From Pseudomonas hefeiensis (GTDB lineage: Bacteria; Pseudomonadota; Gammaproteobacteria; Pseudomonadales; Pseudomonadaceae): a stretch of DNA of 64,000 nt. Each line of letters opens with the position of its first letter. Positions within the stretch are counted from its first letter, which is position 1. The notes beneath the pieces are model-generated. The model did no database searches. It was not told the DNA's origin and saw nothing but the letters and a program-made list of their open reading frames with translations. Below, piece after piece: positions 45,252 through 55,037 of the stretch. Position numbers and translations under genes: made by a program. Where the stretch lies: assembly GCF_030687835.1 (NCBI RefSeq), contig NZ_CP117449.1, positions 3,844,001-3,908,000 of the forward strand, written 5' to 3'.

Positions 45252-46250
45252 ATGAAGGCATTTTTTATCGACCGCTACGGCAAGCAGAACGGAATGATTG
45301 GCGAGGTGCCCGACCCTGCGGTCGGTGTGCATGACGTTCTGGTTCAGGTGCATGCAACGAGCGTGAACCCACTGGACTCGAAGATCAGAACGGGGGAATT
45401 CAAACTGATCCTGCCCTACGCATTTCCATTGGTGTTGGGCAATGACCTGGCCGGAGTGGTGGTTCGCACGGGTTCGGCGGTGAAGCGGTTCAAGCCAGGA
45501 GACGAAGTCTATGCACGTCCTCCAGAGGCACGGATCGGGACGTTTGCTGAACTGATCGCCGTGAACGAAAACGCGCTCGCGCTGAAACCCTCGAATCTCG
45601 ATATGGCCGAAGCGGCTGCCATCCCCTTGGTGGGTTTGACGGCCTGGCAGGCGCTGGTTGAGACCGCCCAGGTGAAAAAAGGCCAGAAGGTGTTGATTCA
45701 TGCCGGATCCGGCGGCGTCGGCACGCTTGCTATTCAGCTCGCCAAACACCTCGGCGCCTTCGTTGCGACCACCACCAGCACGGCGAATGTCGAATGGGTG
45801 AAAGCACTCGGGGCGGATGTGGTCATCGATTACAAACAGCAGGATTTTGCAAACGAATTGCGCGATTTCGACGTGGTGTTGAACAGTCTCGGCGCCGATG
45901 TACTGGAGAAATCGATCAAGGTGCTCAAGCCTGGCGGACAGCTCATTTCCCTTTCAGGGCCACCGACCGCGCAATTTGCCCAAGAGCAAGGCCTGTCCTG
46001 GGTGCTGGGGCAAATCATGCGCCTGCTGAGCAGCGGTATTCGCAGAAAAGCCCGCAGACATGGGGTGAGCTATGCATTTTTGTTTATGCGTGCCAACGGG
46101 ACACAACTGCAGAAAATCACCTCGCTTATCGAGGCTGGCGTCATCAAACCGGTCATCGATCGTTCCTTCCCTTTTGCATCGACCGCAGAGGCGCTGCGGT
46201 ACGTCGAGCAGGGCAGATCAAAAGGCAAAGTCACCGTAACAATCAAATAG
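45252..46250 (+). CDS. Zinc-independent NADP-dependent quinone oxidoreductase (MDR family)
   Basis: A 332-residue medium-chain reductase. The GroES-like domain holds VNPLDSKIRTGEF and the NADP Rossmann motif is HAGSGGVGTLAIQLAKHLGA near residue 150. Zinc ligands of true alcohol dehydrogenases are not evident. The ATG at 45252 matches the family N-terminus (MKAF). It likely reduces quinones or enones in detoxification with the SDR. Confidence 0.87.
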   Translation: MKAFFIDRYGKQNGMIGEVPDPAVGVHDVLVQVHATSVNPLDSKIRTGEFKLILPYAFPLVLGNDLAGVVVRTGSAVKRFKPGDEVYARPPEARIGTFAELIAVNENALALKPSNLDMAEAAAIPLVGLTAWQALVETAQVKKGQKVLIHAGSGGVGTLAIQLAKHLGAFVATTTSTANVEWVKALGADVVIDYKQQDFANELRDFDVVLNSLGADVLEKSIKVLKPGGQLISLSGPPTAQFAQEQGLSWVLGQIMRLLSSGIRRKARRHGVSYAFLFMRANGTQLQKITSLIEAGVIKPVIDRSFPFASTAEALRYVEQGRSKGKVTVTIK

Positions 46251-46359
46251 GCGCACTACAAAAAAATGTCAGTAGATGGCTTGCGCCGCTGATTTCGACG
46301 TAACGGCTTGACGCCGCAGGCAGGCGTTCGGCCAATCACGAGAGCGAAGCCAAAAACAT

Positions 46360-47256
46360 TTAACTGCCTTCAGCCCCCTGCCCCAGAACTTGCAGCATCT
46401 GTCCAACAACAAAGGTTTCGACCGCACCTTGACTGGCCCCCCTCTCAAAAGCGGCGCAACAAACCGATGCGCCGCCGTCGCAGATACGGTAAACGGCAAT
46501 GACACTGCCAGGCCCGCCGCCTGTGTGTCCGCAGAGGGAAAACCCACCGTCAATCGCCCCCTGCATCACACCCAGGCCATAGCCCGGGGTGATCCATGGG
46601 CGTCCGGGAATCGGGCCGCCCAATGCTCGAGCTGCCTGCATTTGCTGGAGCAAGTCCTTGGAGAGAAGATCGGCAGAAAGGAGTCGATCCAGCAATAGCG
46701 CTGCTTGCGAAACCGGGCCGATCAGCAAGCCATGATAGACCCAGGCGGGGTCATAATTTGAGGCACTTCCAAGATGGGTCGTTCGTAGGTCTGCTCGCGT
46801 TTTAGCGAAGCGAACGTTCGACAGGCCCAGAGGGGTTAGTGCGCGTTGACTCACTGCATCATCAAGCGTCAGATCAGTCAGCTGTTCAATAAGCCTGCCG
46901 ATGAGCAAGTAGCCCACATTCGAGTAGCGCCAAGCGGTGCCGGGGGTGTATCGAAGTCGAGCACCGTCAAGGCGTTGCATCATTTCATCGGCCGACCAGG
47001 CGGATTCATTGTTCGTAACGGCGGCGTGATATTCCGCAAGCTCGCCATAATCAGCGAGACCCGCCTCATGCCGCAGCAGCTGGCGTAGCGTGAACGGCTG
47101 ATCAGCAATGGGGTCGTCCAACCCAATCAGCCCATCACGCACCAACGACAGAGCCGTCGCGGCCAGGACTGTTTTGGTAAAACTCCACCAGGGGACCATC
47201 AGTTCTGATCGGTCAGGCGTTCGTGGTTGACCATTTGATATGAGTGAACTGAGCAT
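46360..47256 (-). CDS. Serine hydrolase of the class C beta-lactamase fold
   Basis: About 298 residues from the ATG at 47256 (an alternative is 47298). The SxxK motif is WWSFTKT near residue 25, the YxN motif is WRYSNVGYL near 110, and HTGGGPGS near 250 replaces the KTG box. No signal peptide is visible, unlike true beta-lactamases, so it is probably a cytoplasmic esterase or peptidase. The ABC exporter gene follows downstream on the same strand. Confidence 0.75.
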   Translation of the reverse strand: MLSSLISNGQPRTPDRSELMVPWWSFTKTVLAATALSLVRDGLIGLDDPIADQPFTLRQLLRHEAGLADYGELAEYHAAVTNNESAWSADEMMQRLDGARLRYTPGTAWRYSNVGYLLIGRLIEQLTDLTLDDAVSQRALTPLGLSNVRFAKTRADLRTTHLGSASNYDPAWVYHGLLIGPVSQAALLLDRLLSADLLSKDLLQQMQAARALGGPIPGRPWITPGYGLGVMQGAIDGGFSLCGHTGGGPGSVIAVYRICDGGASVCCAAFERGASQGAVETFVVGQMLQVLGQGAEGS

Positions 47257-47343
47257 TGGCTTCCCTGGAATGTTTGGCGGATCGACAAGATATCTCAATG
47301 GCCAGCCCGAACAGTGATCGCTCCAGACTGTTGCTCCTCATGC

Positions 47344-49197
47344 CTACTCCACAGCCTCAGCCACGCCCTGATCCTCCCCCAGAAATCCGCCACTCTGGTG
47401 ATGCCACAGTCGCGCATAGGTGCCGTTTTTCCCGAGCAATTCGGCGTGGGTGCCTTGTTCGATGATGCGTCCATCATCCATGACAATGAGCCTGTCCATC
47501 GCTGCAATCGTGGACAGCCGATGGGCGATGGCGATCACGGTCTTGCCCTGCATCATTTCATCGAGGCTTTCCTGGATGGCTACTTCGACCTCTGAATCCA
47601 GCGCGCTGGTGGCCTCGTCAAGCAGCAGGATCGGGGCATTTTTGAGCATCACCCGGGCAATCGCAACGCGTTGACGCTGACCGCCCGAAAGCTTGATACC
47701 CCGCTCGCCCACCAAGGTGTCGTAGCCGCTGTGGCCTTGCTTGTCGCTCAGTTGGCTGATGAACCCATCGGCTTGGGCACTTGCCGCGGCGCTGCGGATT
47801 TGCTCATCGGTGGCGTCGGGGCGCCCATAGGCGATGTTGTCGCGAATGGAGCGGTGCAACAGGGAAGTATCCTGAGTGACCATCCCGATGGCGCTGCGCA
47901 GACTGTCTTGGGTGACGTGCGCGATGTTCTGCCCGTCGATGCGAATCTCTCCCTTGTCCACGTCGTAAAAGCGCAGCAGCAGGTTGATCAGCGTGGATTT
48001 ACCGGCACCGGAGCGGCCCACCAGCCCGATCTTTTCGCCCGGGCGAATGCTCAGGCTCAGGCCGTCGAGCACCTGGCGTTCGCCGTTATAATTGAAGCTC
48101 ACATTGTCGAAGGTCACCGCGCCGCCAGTGGTGACCAGCTCGCCAGCGTCTGGCGCATCCTGCACCTTGGGGCCACGGGCCAGGGTCGCCATACCATCCT
48201 GCACGGTGCCGATGCTCTCGAACAGCGAGGTCATTTGCCACATGATCCAGTGCGACATGCCATTGATGCGCAACGCCATGGCAGTAATCGCCGCCACGGC
48301 ACCCGCGCCCACTTCGCCTTGGTGCCATAGCCATAGGGCATAACCGCCGGCCCCCATGATCAACCCGACCACCAGTACCTGATTGACGATTTCGAATTGG
48401 CTGACCAGGCGCATCTGGCGAAAACCGGTTTGCTTGAAATCCTCCATGGCTGCGCGCGCGAAGTGTGCTTCACGTTTGGAGTGGGAGAACAGCTTCACCG
48501 TGGTGATGTTGGTGTAGGCATCTGAGATACGCCCGGTCATTGATGACCGCGCATGGGCCTGCTCTTGCCCTACTTTCTCAAGGCGGGGCACGAAGTAGCG
48601 CATGGCAAGACCGAACAACGCCACCCAGGCAATGAAAGGCAGCATCAGCTTCAGATCGAAGCCGCCGGCCAGCGCGATGATCGCGATGAAGTACACCCCG
48701 ATCCCCGGAGCGATCTCGATAATGGTGAATAGCACCTCGCGCACCGACAGCGCCGTCTGCATCACCTTGGTGGTGACCCGGCCGGAGAATTCATCGGAAA
48801 AAAACGAAAGGCTTTGTCGCAGCATCAGCCGATGAAAATCCCAGCGCAGCCGCAACGGCAGGTTGATCGCCAATATTTGGTGCTGCACCATCGTGCGCAA
48901 CGCTACCAGCCCAATGCTGGTCACCAGCACCACGCCGATGCCCCACAGCACTCGACTTTCCTGGCTGACCGCATCGCCGCCTGCCTGCCAGATCGATAGC
49001 ATGTCCACGACCTGCCCGAGAAAAGAAAACAGCCAGGCTTCGTAAATCGATACAGCGGCACTGAGCAGCGCAAGCGCGAGAATATAACCGCGGGCGCCCC
49101 GGGTGCAGGCCCACAGGAACCGCGCCAGACCGTCAGGTGGTGGCGGTGCCTCGTCGGGTGGAAAAGGGTCGAGCCGTTGTTCAAATACGCGAAGCAT
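47344..49197 (-). CDS. ABC transporter, fused permease and ATP-binding protein
   Basis: About 617 residues. The N-terminal half has six membrane helices and the C-terminal half an ATPase domain: Walker A GLVGRSGAGKSTLINLLLRF near residue 405, signature LSGGQRQRVAIARVML near 510, Walker B ILLLDEATSALD near 533, and the H-loop IAHRLST. It is a homodimeric-type exporter of the MsbA/multidrug class. The ATG at 49197 was preferred. Substrate unknown. Confidence 0.87.
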   Translation of the reverse strand: MLRVFEQRLDPFPPDEAPPPPDGLARFLWACTRGARGYILALALLSAAVSIYEAWLFSFLGQVVDMLSIWQAGGDAVSQESRVLWGIGVVLVTSIGLVALRTMVQHQILAINLPLRLRWDFHRLMLRQSLSFFSDEFSGRVTTKVMQTALSVREVLFTIIEIAPGIGVYFIAIIALAGGFDLKLMLPFIAWVALFGLAMRYFVPRLEKVGQEQAHARSSMTGRISDAYTNITTVKLFSHSKREAHFARAAMEDFKQTGFRQMRLVSQFEIVNQVLVVGLIMGAGGYALWLWHQGEVGAGAVAAITAMALRINGMSHWIMWQMTSLFESIGTVQDGMATLARGPKVQDAPDAGELVTTGGAVTFDNVSFNYNGERQVLDGLSLSIRPGEKIGLVGRSGAGKSTLINLLLRFYDVDKGEIRIDGQNIAHVTQDSLRSAIGMVTQDTSLLHRSIRDNIAYGRPDATDEQIRSAAASAQADGFISQLSDKQGHSGYDTLVGERGIKLSGGQRQRVAIARVMLKNAPILLLDEATSALDSEVEVAIQESLDEMMQGKTVIAIAHRLSTIAAMDRLIVMDDGRIIEQGTHAELLGKNGTYARLWHHQSGGFLGEDQGVAEAVE

Positions 49198-49343
49198 CGT
49201 GATCTCCAAAACGATCTAGTAAAGAGATTCTGGCATTTAAAGGTTGCTTTGAGGGGGTCGGATGGAGGAAAGGTTGTTCGCCCGGCACAACGAGGGCGCA
49301 CGGGAGCAAACGTTTCATGCTTCACAAGGAAACCGAGATCACC

Positions 49344-50069
49344 ATGATCGACCGCAAACAACTGCATCAGGAAGGCTATGCCCTACTCCGCCGAGCGATC
49401 CCCGCCGAGTGGCTGGGTGACCTGCGTGCCGTGTTCGACGCCGGGGTGAAACCGTCGGACCAGTGGCCAGTGCCGCGTGGCATGGACTGGCGTTACTCGA
49501 TGCTGGATGACGATGCGAAGGTTCAAGCTGTGTGTCGCCTGCCCCAGGTGCTGGCTGTGGTGAGTGAGCTGATCGGGGAGCGGTTCTTTCTCTCGCAGGT
49601 GGAGGGCCGCGAGCCTCTTCTCGGTGGCGGCCATCAACAACTGCACCGCGACTTGTCGGCCCAACGGCCAGGCGACATCGCCATCGCCCTGGCTTTTTTC
49701 GACGATTATGGCCCCGAGAACGGCGCGACACGTATCGTCCCCGGTAGCCATCGCCCCGAGCAGGGAGAGCCGCCCATGGACCTCAACAACGAGTCGCGCT
49801 CCGTACAGCTTTCAGGCGGCGCGGGAGACATCCTGGTGTTCGATGTCGATCTGGTCCATGCGGGCAGTCTGAACTCGATTGGCGCGCGCCGTCGCTCGAT
49901 TCTGATCAGTTATTTTTCGGAGCCGTTGTACGCCTCACACCTGGAAACCGTGGGGTTGCGCAATGTGAGGATGGACACGAGTGAGCGGTTCGAGCCTTTG
50001 GGGGCCTGCGAAGGATGTGAGCAGCGAGCTTTCGTTTATTGCCCAACGGGCCGCTCATACCGCCGCTGA
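49344..50069 (+). CDS. Phytanoyl-CoA dioxygenase (PhyH) family protein
   Basis: About 241 residues, an Fe(II)/2-oxoglutarate dioxygenase-like fold. The metal triad is HRD near residue 100 and a late histidine in LVHAGSLNS near 172; RRRSILISYF provides the 2-oxoglutarate-binding arginine. The ATG at 49344 (MIDRKQLHQEG) fits the family start. Its 3' end overlaps the convergent solute-binding protein gene by 34 bp. Substrate unknown. Confidence 0.8.
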   Translation: MIDRKQLHQEGYALLRRAIPAEWLGDLRAVFDAGVKPSDQWPVPRGMDWRYSMLDDDAKVQAVCRLPQVLAVVSELIGERFFLSQVEGREPLLGGGHQQLHRDLSAQRPGDIAIALAFFDDYGPENGATRIVPGSHRPEQGEPPMDLNNESRSVQLSGGAGDILVFDVDLVHAGSLNSIGARRRSILISYFSEPLYASHLETVGLRNVRMDTSERFEPLGACEGCEQRAFVYCPTGRSYRR

Positions 50070-50782
50070 ATCCGCTCCACCTCGCCAGAACGCCGCAACT
50101 GCTCCAAAGCCTTGGCCCACGCAGCCACCACCTCATCTTCAGAGTCAAGGCTGAAGGCGATGTACAGCGAGGACCGATAGAGCTCGATGGGAATTTTGCG
50201 CAGTGTGCCAGGCGCGATATTCAACTGGCGGCTGTAGTAAGCCACCCCCGCATCGGTGTCGCCTACGATGATACCGGTGCGCCCGGCGAGCAGCATGCGG
50301 TAGAGCAGCTTGCTCTCGGTTGCACTTTTGTCCAGATTGTTGAAGCCCAGCGACTGCAGCATCTGCGGGACCAGGCCGGCATGACGCGTGGTGATCTGCG
50401 GGGCATGCAGCAGTTGCTCCAGGGAGGTCACCGGCGGTGTACTGGCCAACTGATAAGCATAAATGGACTCTTCCACGATCGGCCCGACCCACTTGTACAA
50501 CGGCTCGCGCTCCGCCGTGCGGAACAGTGAAAACATGAGGGTCTTGCTTCGGGTCCTCAGTACCTGGGTGGCGCGCATGCTGGGCTGCAGCAGCACCTCG
50601 AAGTCATCCCCGGTCAGGGCCATGATGGCCCGCACGATCTCTGTGGTCATGCCGGTGAGCTGGTTGTTTTCTTGATAGTTGTAGGGGGCCCATTCTTCGG
50701 TAACCACCTGATATTCCCCGGCCCTGACCACAGTGCCAAGCAATAGACAGAGCAGCGCTGCAACCGGTGTCGAAAGTCTCAC
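50036..50782 (-). CDS. Periplasmic solute-binding protein, family 3-like
   Basis: A 248-residue protein with a signal peptide (MRLSTPVAALLCLLLGTVVRA-GEY) and the SBP_bac_3 pattern (EWAPYNYQENNQLTGMTTEI near 27-46; LLYRMLLAGRTGIIVGD near 155). It has no transporter permease beside it, so it resembles the orphan amino-acid-binding-like proteins common in Pseudomonas. The 406 bp between its start and the next gene at 51189 hold only promoter-like sequence with repeated GTATCTG units. Confidence 0.82.
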   Translation of the reverse strand: MRLSTPVAALLCLLLGTVVRAGEYQVVTEEWAPYNYQENNQLTGMTTEIVRAIMALTGDDFEVLLQPSMRATQVLRTRSKTLMFSLFRTAEREPLYKWVGPIVEESIYAYQLASTPPVTSLEQLLHAPQITTRHAGLVPQMLQSLGFNNLDKSATESKLLYRMLLAGRTGIIVGDTDAGVAYYSRQLNIAPGTLRKIPIELYRSSLYIAFSLDSEDEVVAAWAKALEQLRRSGEVERIQRRYERPVGQ

Positions 50783-51188
50783 ATATTCTCCTGGTAGGCC
50801 GCTCGGTGTTCACGGTGGGCCTGATGGAACTGACTCAATAAGCATAGACGCAAACCCGCTCCAAACCGATGACGCAGTTCAAATTCCTGACCTTTGCAAC
50901 CTCTCGGAACCAGGCCCCTTTGGTGCCGCTGCGTTCGTTCGGCTGAGCGGCGCAGTGTTTAAGAGGAGCCACTTTTGACGTAGGGATTTGGCCTCTCGCC
51001 ACAGATACCCCACAACGGATTCCTGTAGTTGGCCCACCCTCGTATCTGACCGCAGGTATCTGTTATTCCTATAGTTGCTATCGATACCAACGCCATTCTC
51101 GCCATCGGCCTCTCTCTCTAATCTGCCCACCAACGCGATCGATGACGATCGCCGCCCATCAAACCCGACCCTTATGGAGAGAGAAACG

Positions 51189-52142
51189 ATGAACACACTC
51201 AACCGCACCCTGGCCATTGCGACGCTGGCACTGGCAACCCTCAGCGCCGAAGCCGCCTCCCCCGCCCAAATCGCGGCGAGCACGTCCGCCGTCGGCAGCT
51301 TTATTCAGTCCTCCAGCTACATCACCACCCGGGATGGCGTGCATCTGTACTACAAGGACTGGGGCCCACGGGATGGCCAGGTAGTCACCTTCAGTCACGG
51401 CTGGCCGCTGAACGCCGACAGCTGGGAAGCGCAGATGATGTTCCTCGCCGCCAAAGGTTACCGCGTTGTTGCCCACGACCGTCGCGGTCATGGCCGCTCC
51501 AGCCAGCCGTGGGAAGGCAACGACATGGATCACTACGCCGACGATCTGGCGGCGGTGATTGAAGCGTTGGACCTCAAAGAGGTCACGTTGGTTGGGTTCT
51601 CGACCGGTGGCGGCGAAGTGGCTCGCTATATCGGTCGCCATGGTACTGGCCGGGTGAAGAAGGCCGTGCTGGTTTCCTCAGTCCCACCGCTGATGCTCAA
51701 GACCGAAACCAACCCCAACGGCTTGCCCCTCGAGGTGTTCGACGGGCTGCGCAAGGCGTCCCTGGAGAACCGCTCACAGCTTTACCTGGACATTGCCTCC
51801 GGTCCCTTCTTCGGTTTCAACCGCGAGGGTGCCAAGCCGTCCCAAGGTCTGATCCAGTCGTTCTGGGTGCAGGGCATGCAGGGTGGCAGCAAGAACACCT
51901 ACGATTCGATCGCGGCCTTCTCGGCCACCGACTTCCGTGGCGACTTGAAGAAGTTCGATATGCCGACCCTGGTTATCCACGGGGACGACGATCAGATCGT
52001 GCCCATTGCTGCTTCCGGCCGGGCCTCGGCGGCGCTGATCAAGGGCGCTCGTCTGATCGTCTACCCCGGCGCGCCGCATGGCCTGACCGAGACGCACAAG
52101 GACCGCCTGAACCAGGATCTGCTGACGTTTCTTCGGGAATAA
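51189..52142 (+). CDS. Exported alpha/beta hydrolase (arylesterase / non-heme haloperoxidase-like)
   Basis: A 317-residue protein with a signal peptide ([22 protein letters not shown]). The hydrolase has [16 protein letters not shown] near residue 76, the nucleophile elbow [15 protein letters not shown] near 135, the acid in [11 protein letters not shown] near 263, and the histidine in [10 protein letters not shown] near 297. The pattern is that of the cofactor-free chloroperoxidase/arylesterase group, here periplasmic. A GAGAGAAA ribosome site precedes the ATG. Confidence 0.87.
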   Translation: MNTLNRTLAIATLALATLSAEAASPAQIAASTSAVGSFIQSSSYITTRDGVHLYYKDWGPRDGQVVTFSHGWPLNADSWEAQMMFLAAKGYRVVAHDRRGHGRSSQPWEGNDMDHYADDLAAVIEALDLKEVTLVGFSTGGGEVARYIGRHGTGRVKKAVLVSSVPPLMLKTETNPNGLPLEVFDGLRKASLENRSQLYLDIASGPFFGFNREGAKPSQGLIQSFWVQGMQGGSKNTYDSIAAFSATDFRGDLKKFDMPTLVIHGDDDQIVPIAASGRASAALIKGARLIVYPGAPHGLTETHKDRLNQDLLTFLRE

Positions 52143-52186
52143 AGCCGGGACATGGCACTGACGCCAGTCAGTTAAGGATCTGAACC

Positions 52187-52275
52187 TGTGGGAGCGGACT
52201 TGCTCGCGAAGACAGTGTGCCGAGCAACATCAATGTTGACTGGCCGCCGTCTTCGCGGGCAAGCCCGCTCCCACA
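52187..52275. repeat. REPIN (inverted REP pair)
   Basis: TGTGGGAGCGGACTTGCTCG at the left and its near-inverse ending GCTCCCACA at the right, 89 bp in all, with a short spacer. It lies between the hydrolase and the sensor kinase and can fold as a long hairpin. Confidence 0.85.
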
Positions 52276-52393
52276 AGTGTTCTCTGACGGACATAAACTC
52301 AGCAGATGGCCCTGACTGGCACGCTCATCAATTCATATGAACCTAGCCGTCCTACAACCCTCGGATATTCAAGACGTACCAAGGGTGACGCAC

Positions 52394-54574
52394 ATGACAA
52401 TCGAAGACACTTTATTACGTCAACGCAAGGTACTTGCCGAGTTCGGCGAGCTGGCCCTGGTTTCAGACGACCTGGAGCACATCCTCGACGAGGCCTGTCG
52501 TTTGGTAGGCGAGGCACTGGAAACCCATCTGGCGAAATTCATGTCGCTGGAAGACGACGGCGTCACTTTCTTTGTACGCAACGGTGTGGGCTGGTTGCCG
52601 GGCGTCGTGGGTCAAGTCCGGATCCAGGCATCGGAAGGAACGCCGGAGCGGTATTCCCTGGACATGGGCGGCGCCGTCACCTCCACGGATATTGCCTCAG
52701 AAACACGCTTTCATTATCACGACTTCCAAACACGCAACGGCGTCCAGGCGTTCGTCAACGTGCTGGTATACGGAGCCACCGAGAAGCGGCCCTTCGGCAT
52801 CTTCGAAGTCGACAGCCGCAGCCCCCGGCAGTTTAGCGAGAGCGACATTGATTTTCTGCGCGGCTACAGCAACCTGCTGGGTGCAGCATTGAAACGCGCC
52901 AAAACCATGCAGGCCATGCGTCTGACTGAAAAAAAATTGCGTGAAAGCGAAAGACACTACCGAATCGCCGCGCAGCTCAATCCGCTCTGGCCCTGGACGG
53001 CCGACAGCCATGGCGCGGTGACATCGCTGGATCAACGCTGGTATGAATACACCGCAAGGTCGCCGGAGCAGACACTGGGACGCCAGTGGTTGAACGCAAC
53101 GCACCCCGATGACCGAATCTCATTTGCCAGGTTGTGGAATCAGTCGTTGGCGAGTTTGCAGCCCTTCGACGCGCAGATCCAGTTGCGAAAATCCACAGGA
53201 GAATATCGATGGTTCAGAATCCGCGCATTTTGTAGCCTGGACTCCGAAGGACGATGCGAGCAGTGGTACGGCACCGCCGAAGACATCAATGAACGGGTGC
53301 AACTGGAGGCAGCGCTCAGAGACTGGAACGATCTGCTCGAAGAACGTATTGCAAGCCGTACCGAGCAGCTTGAAGCCGAACAACAGGAGCGCGCACTGGC
53401 TGAGTCGAAACTGCGGCAAAGTCAGAAAATGGAAGCGGTAGGCCAACTGACAGGGGGCATCGCTCACGACTTCAATAACCTGCTGGCCGGCATCACCGGC
53501 AGCCTGGAGCTGATGCAACGGCACATCGACCGTCAACGCTACGGCGAACTGTCTCGCTACAACTCCGTCGCCCTGACCTCAGCAACGCGCGCAGCCGCAC
53601 TGACCCAGCGCCTGTTGGCATTTTCCAGGCAGCAATCTCTGGAGCCGGAAATTCTCGAACCGCGCAAAGTGGTGGCCGGCCTCGAAGAAATGATCCGGCG
53701 CTCCGTGGGCCCGAGCATTCATGTCGAATGCGCTTTCAGGGGGCAAGATCCAATCAAATGCGACCCCAATGGACTGGAGAACGCCCTGCTCAATCTGGCG
53801 ATCAACGCCCGGGATGCGATGCCCGGCGGCGGAAACTTGAAACTTGACGTTCAGCGCTGCGTTATCGATGCGACATCTTCCAGCGAAAAAATGATACCGC
53901 CGGGCCTGTACGTGGCGATCTCGGTCACCGACTCGGGCACGGGGATCAGCGCCGATATCCTGTCTCGGGTGTTCGATCCGTTTTTCACCACCAAGCGCAT
54001 TGGCGAAGGCTCCGGCCTGGGTCTGTCGATGATCTACGGGTTTGCCCAGCAATCCGGAGGGCAGGTGAAAATTCAGAGCAGCGTCGGCGTGGGCACGACC
54101 GTGACGATGTATTTTCCGGTTGTCAGCCAATCCCCCATCAGGGTGAAGAGCGCGCATCTGGATGAGACTGCACCTTTGCAGCCCGGCGCCAACGAAACCA
54201 TCCTGGTGGTCGACGACGAAGCGGCGATTCGCCAGTTGGTCTCGGAATTCCTGACTGAAACCGGCTATCACGTCCTCGATGCGCTGGACAGCGTCTCTGC
54301 CCTGAAACAGGCCGATAAGACCGAGCATATCGATTTATTGCTGACAGATATCGGCCTGCCCGGAACCATGAATGGCATCAGCCTGGCGAATGAAATGAAG
54401 GTCAGATACCCCGCGCTGAAAGTGTTGTTCATCACCGGATTTGCCGAGGGGGAAAATATGGTTTCGGTCGACGCCACGACCCACGTACTGGCCAAACCTT
54501 TCAGCCTGACTGACCTGGGCCGGCGGGTGGGTGCGTTGATTCACTTCCATGATGACGGCGCGGGATCACACTGA
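52394..54574 (+). CDS. Hybrid sensor histidine kinase (GAF-PAS-HisKA-HATPase-REC)
   Basis: About 726 residues without membrane segments. A GAF domain spans ~20-170, a PAS/PAC ~185-305, a coiled coil ~305-345, HisKA with the phospho-acceptor in GGIAHDFNNLLAG near 360, a HATPase with NLAINARDAMPGGG near 470 and DSGTGIS near 515, and a receiver domain from ~600 with ILVVDDEA, the phospho-acceptor in LLLTDIGLPG near 655, and AKPFSLTDL near 705. It is a soluble sensor that lacks an adjacent regulator gene. The ATG at 52394 follows AAGGG. Confidence 0.88.
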   Translation: MTIEDTLLRQRKVLAEFGELALVSDDLEHILDEACRLVGEALETHLAKFMSLEDDGVTFFVRNGVGWLPGVVGQVRIQASEGTPERYSLDMGGAVTSTDIASETRFHYHDFQTRNGVQAFVNVLVYGATEKRPFGIFEVDSRSPRQFSESDIDFLRGYSNLLGAALKRAKTMQAMRLTEKKLRESERHYRIAAQLNPLWPWTADSHGAVTSLDQRWYEYTARSPEQTLGRQWLNATHPDDRISFARLWNQSLASLQPFDAQIQLRKSTGEYRWFRIRAFCSLDSEGRCEQWYGTAEDINERVQLEAALRDWNDLLEERIASRTEQLEAEQQERALAESKLRQSQKMEAVGQLTGGIAHDFNNLLAGITGSLELMQRHIDRQRYGELSRYNSVALTSATRAAALTQRLLAFSRQQSLEPEILEPRKVVAGLEEMIRRSVGPSIHVECAFRGQDPIKCDPNGLENALLNLAINARDAMPGGGNLKLDVQRCVIDATSSSEKMIPPGLYVAISVTDSGTGISADILSRVFDPFFTTKRIGEGSGLGLSMIYGFAQQSGGQVKIQSSVGVGTTVTMYFPVVSQSPIRVKSAHLDETAPLQPGANETILVVDDEAAIRQLVSEFLTETGYHVLDALDSVSALKQADKTEHIDLLLTDIGLPGTMNGISLANEMKVRYPALKVLFITGFAEGENMVSVDATTHVLAKPFSLTDLGRRVGALIHFHDDGAGSH

Positions 54575-54611
54575 CGCGATTGTGGGCTTCGACTAAGACC
54601 CGCTACCGCGC

Positions 54612-55004
54612 CTACTCCTCGAAGCGCCCGGTGCCTTCTCGATCATGCTGGTAGTGCCTGGTGAACGGAAACGCCGGCAACCAGGACTCACGGCGCACAG
54701 TCCAGCTTTCGTAGGTGGGCATCAGTTGATCCGGGGCATCCAGCGTTCCCAGGTTCACTTCAACCTCGTCGCCGGTACGGGCGAACACCGACGAGCCGCA
54801 GCGCGGGCAGAAGAAGCGTCCGGCGTAGTCCCGGGCTTCACCCTCGATCGTCACGGCATCCTGGGGAAACACGGCAGAGGCGTAGAAGAGCGCCCCGTGA
54901 TGCTTGCGGCAGTCGAGGCAGTGGCAAAGGCCAACCCGGTAGGGGCGGCCCGAAGCTTGGATGCGAACGTTGCCGCATAGGCAACCGCCGGTGAATCGGT
55001 CCAT
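54612..55004 (-). CDS. GFA family (glutathione-dependent formaldehyde-activating-like) protein
   Basis: A 130-residue zinc protein. Cysteine pairs are GGCLCGNV near residue 8, LCHCLDCRKHHGA near 27, and FFCPRCGSS near 66, as in the GFA/CENP-V fold. Family members bind zinc and some bind glutathione; formaldehyde activation is proven only for Gfa itself, so the activity is not assured. It is divergent in function from its neighbours and stands alone. Confidence 0.85.
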   Translation of the reverse strand: MDRFTGGCLCGNVRIQASGRPYRVGLCHCLDCRKHHGALFYASAVFPQDAVTIEGEARDYAGRFFCPRCGSSVFARTGDEVEVNLGTLDAPDQLMPTYESWTVRRESWLPAFPFTRHYQHDREGTGRFEE

Positions 55005-55037
55005 GGTGCGTCTCCTCTGCAGTCATGCGGTCGGGTT

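Noticed and set aside
50879..51283. Minus-strand 134-residue frame between the solute-binding protein and hydrolase genes
   Set aside because: It overlaps the start of the exported hydrolase antisense, lacks a ribosome site and looks compositionally random.
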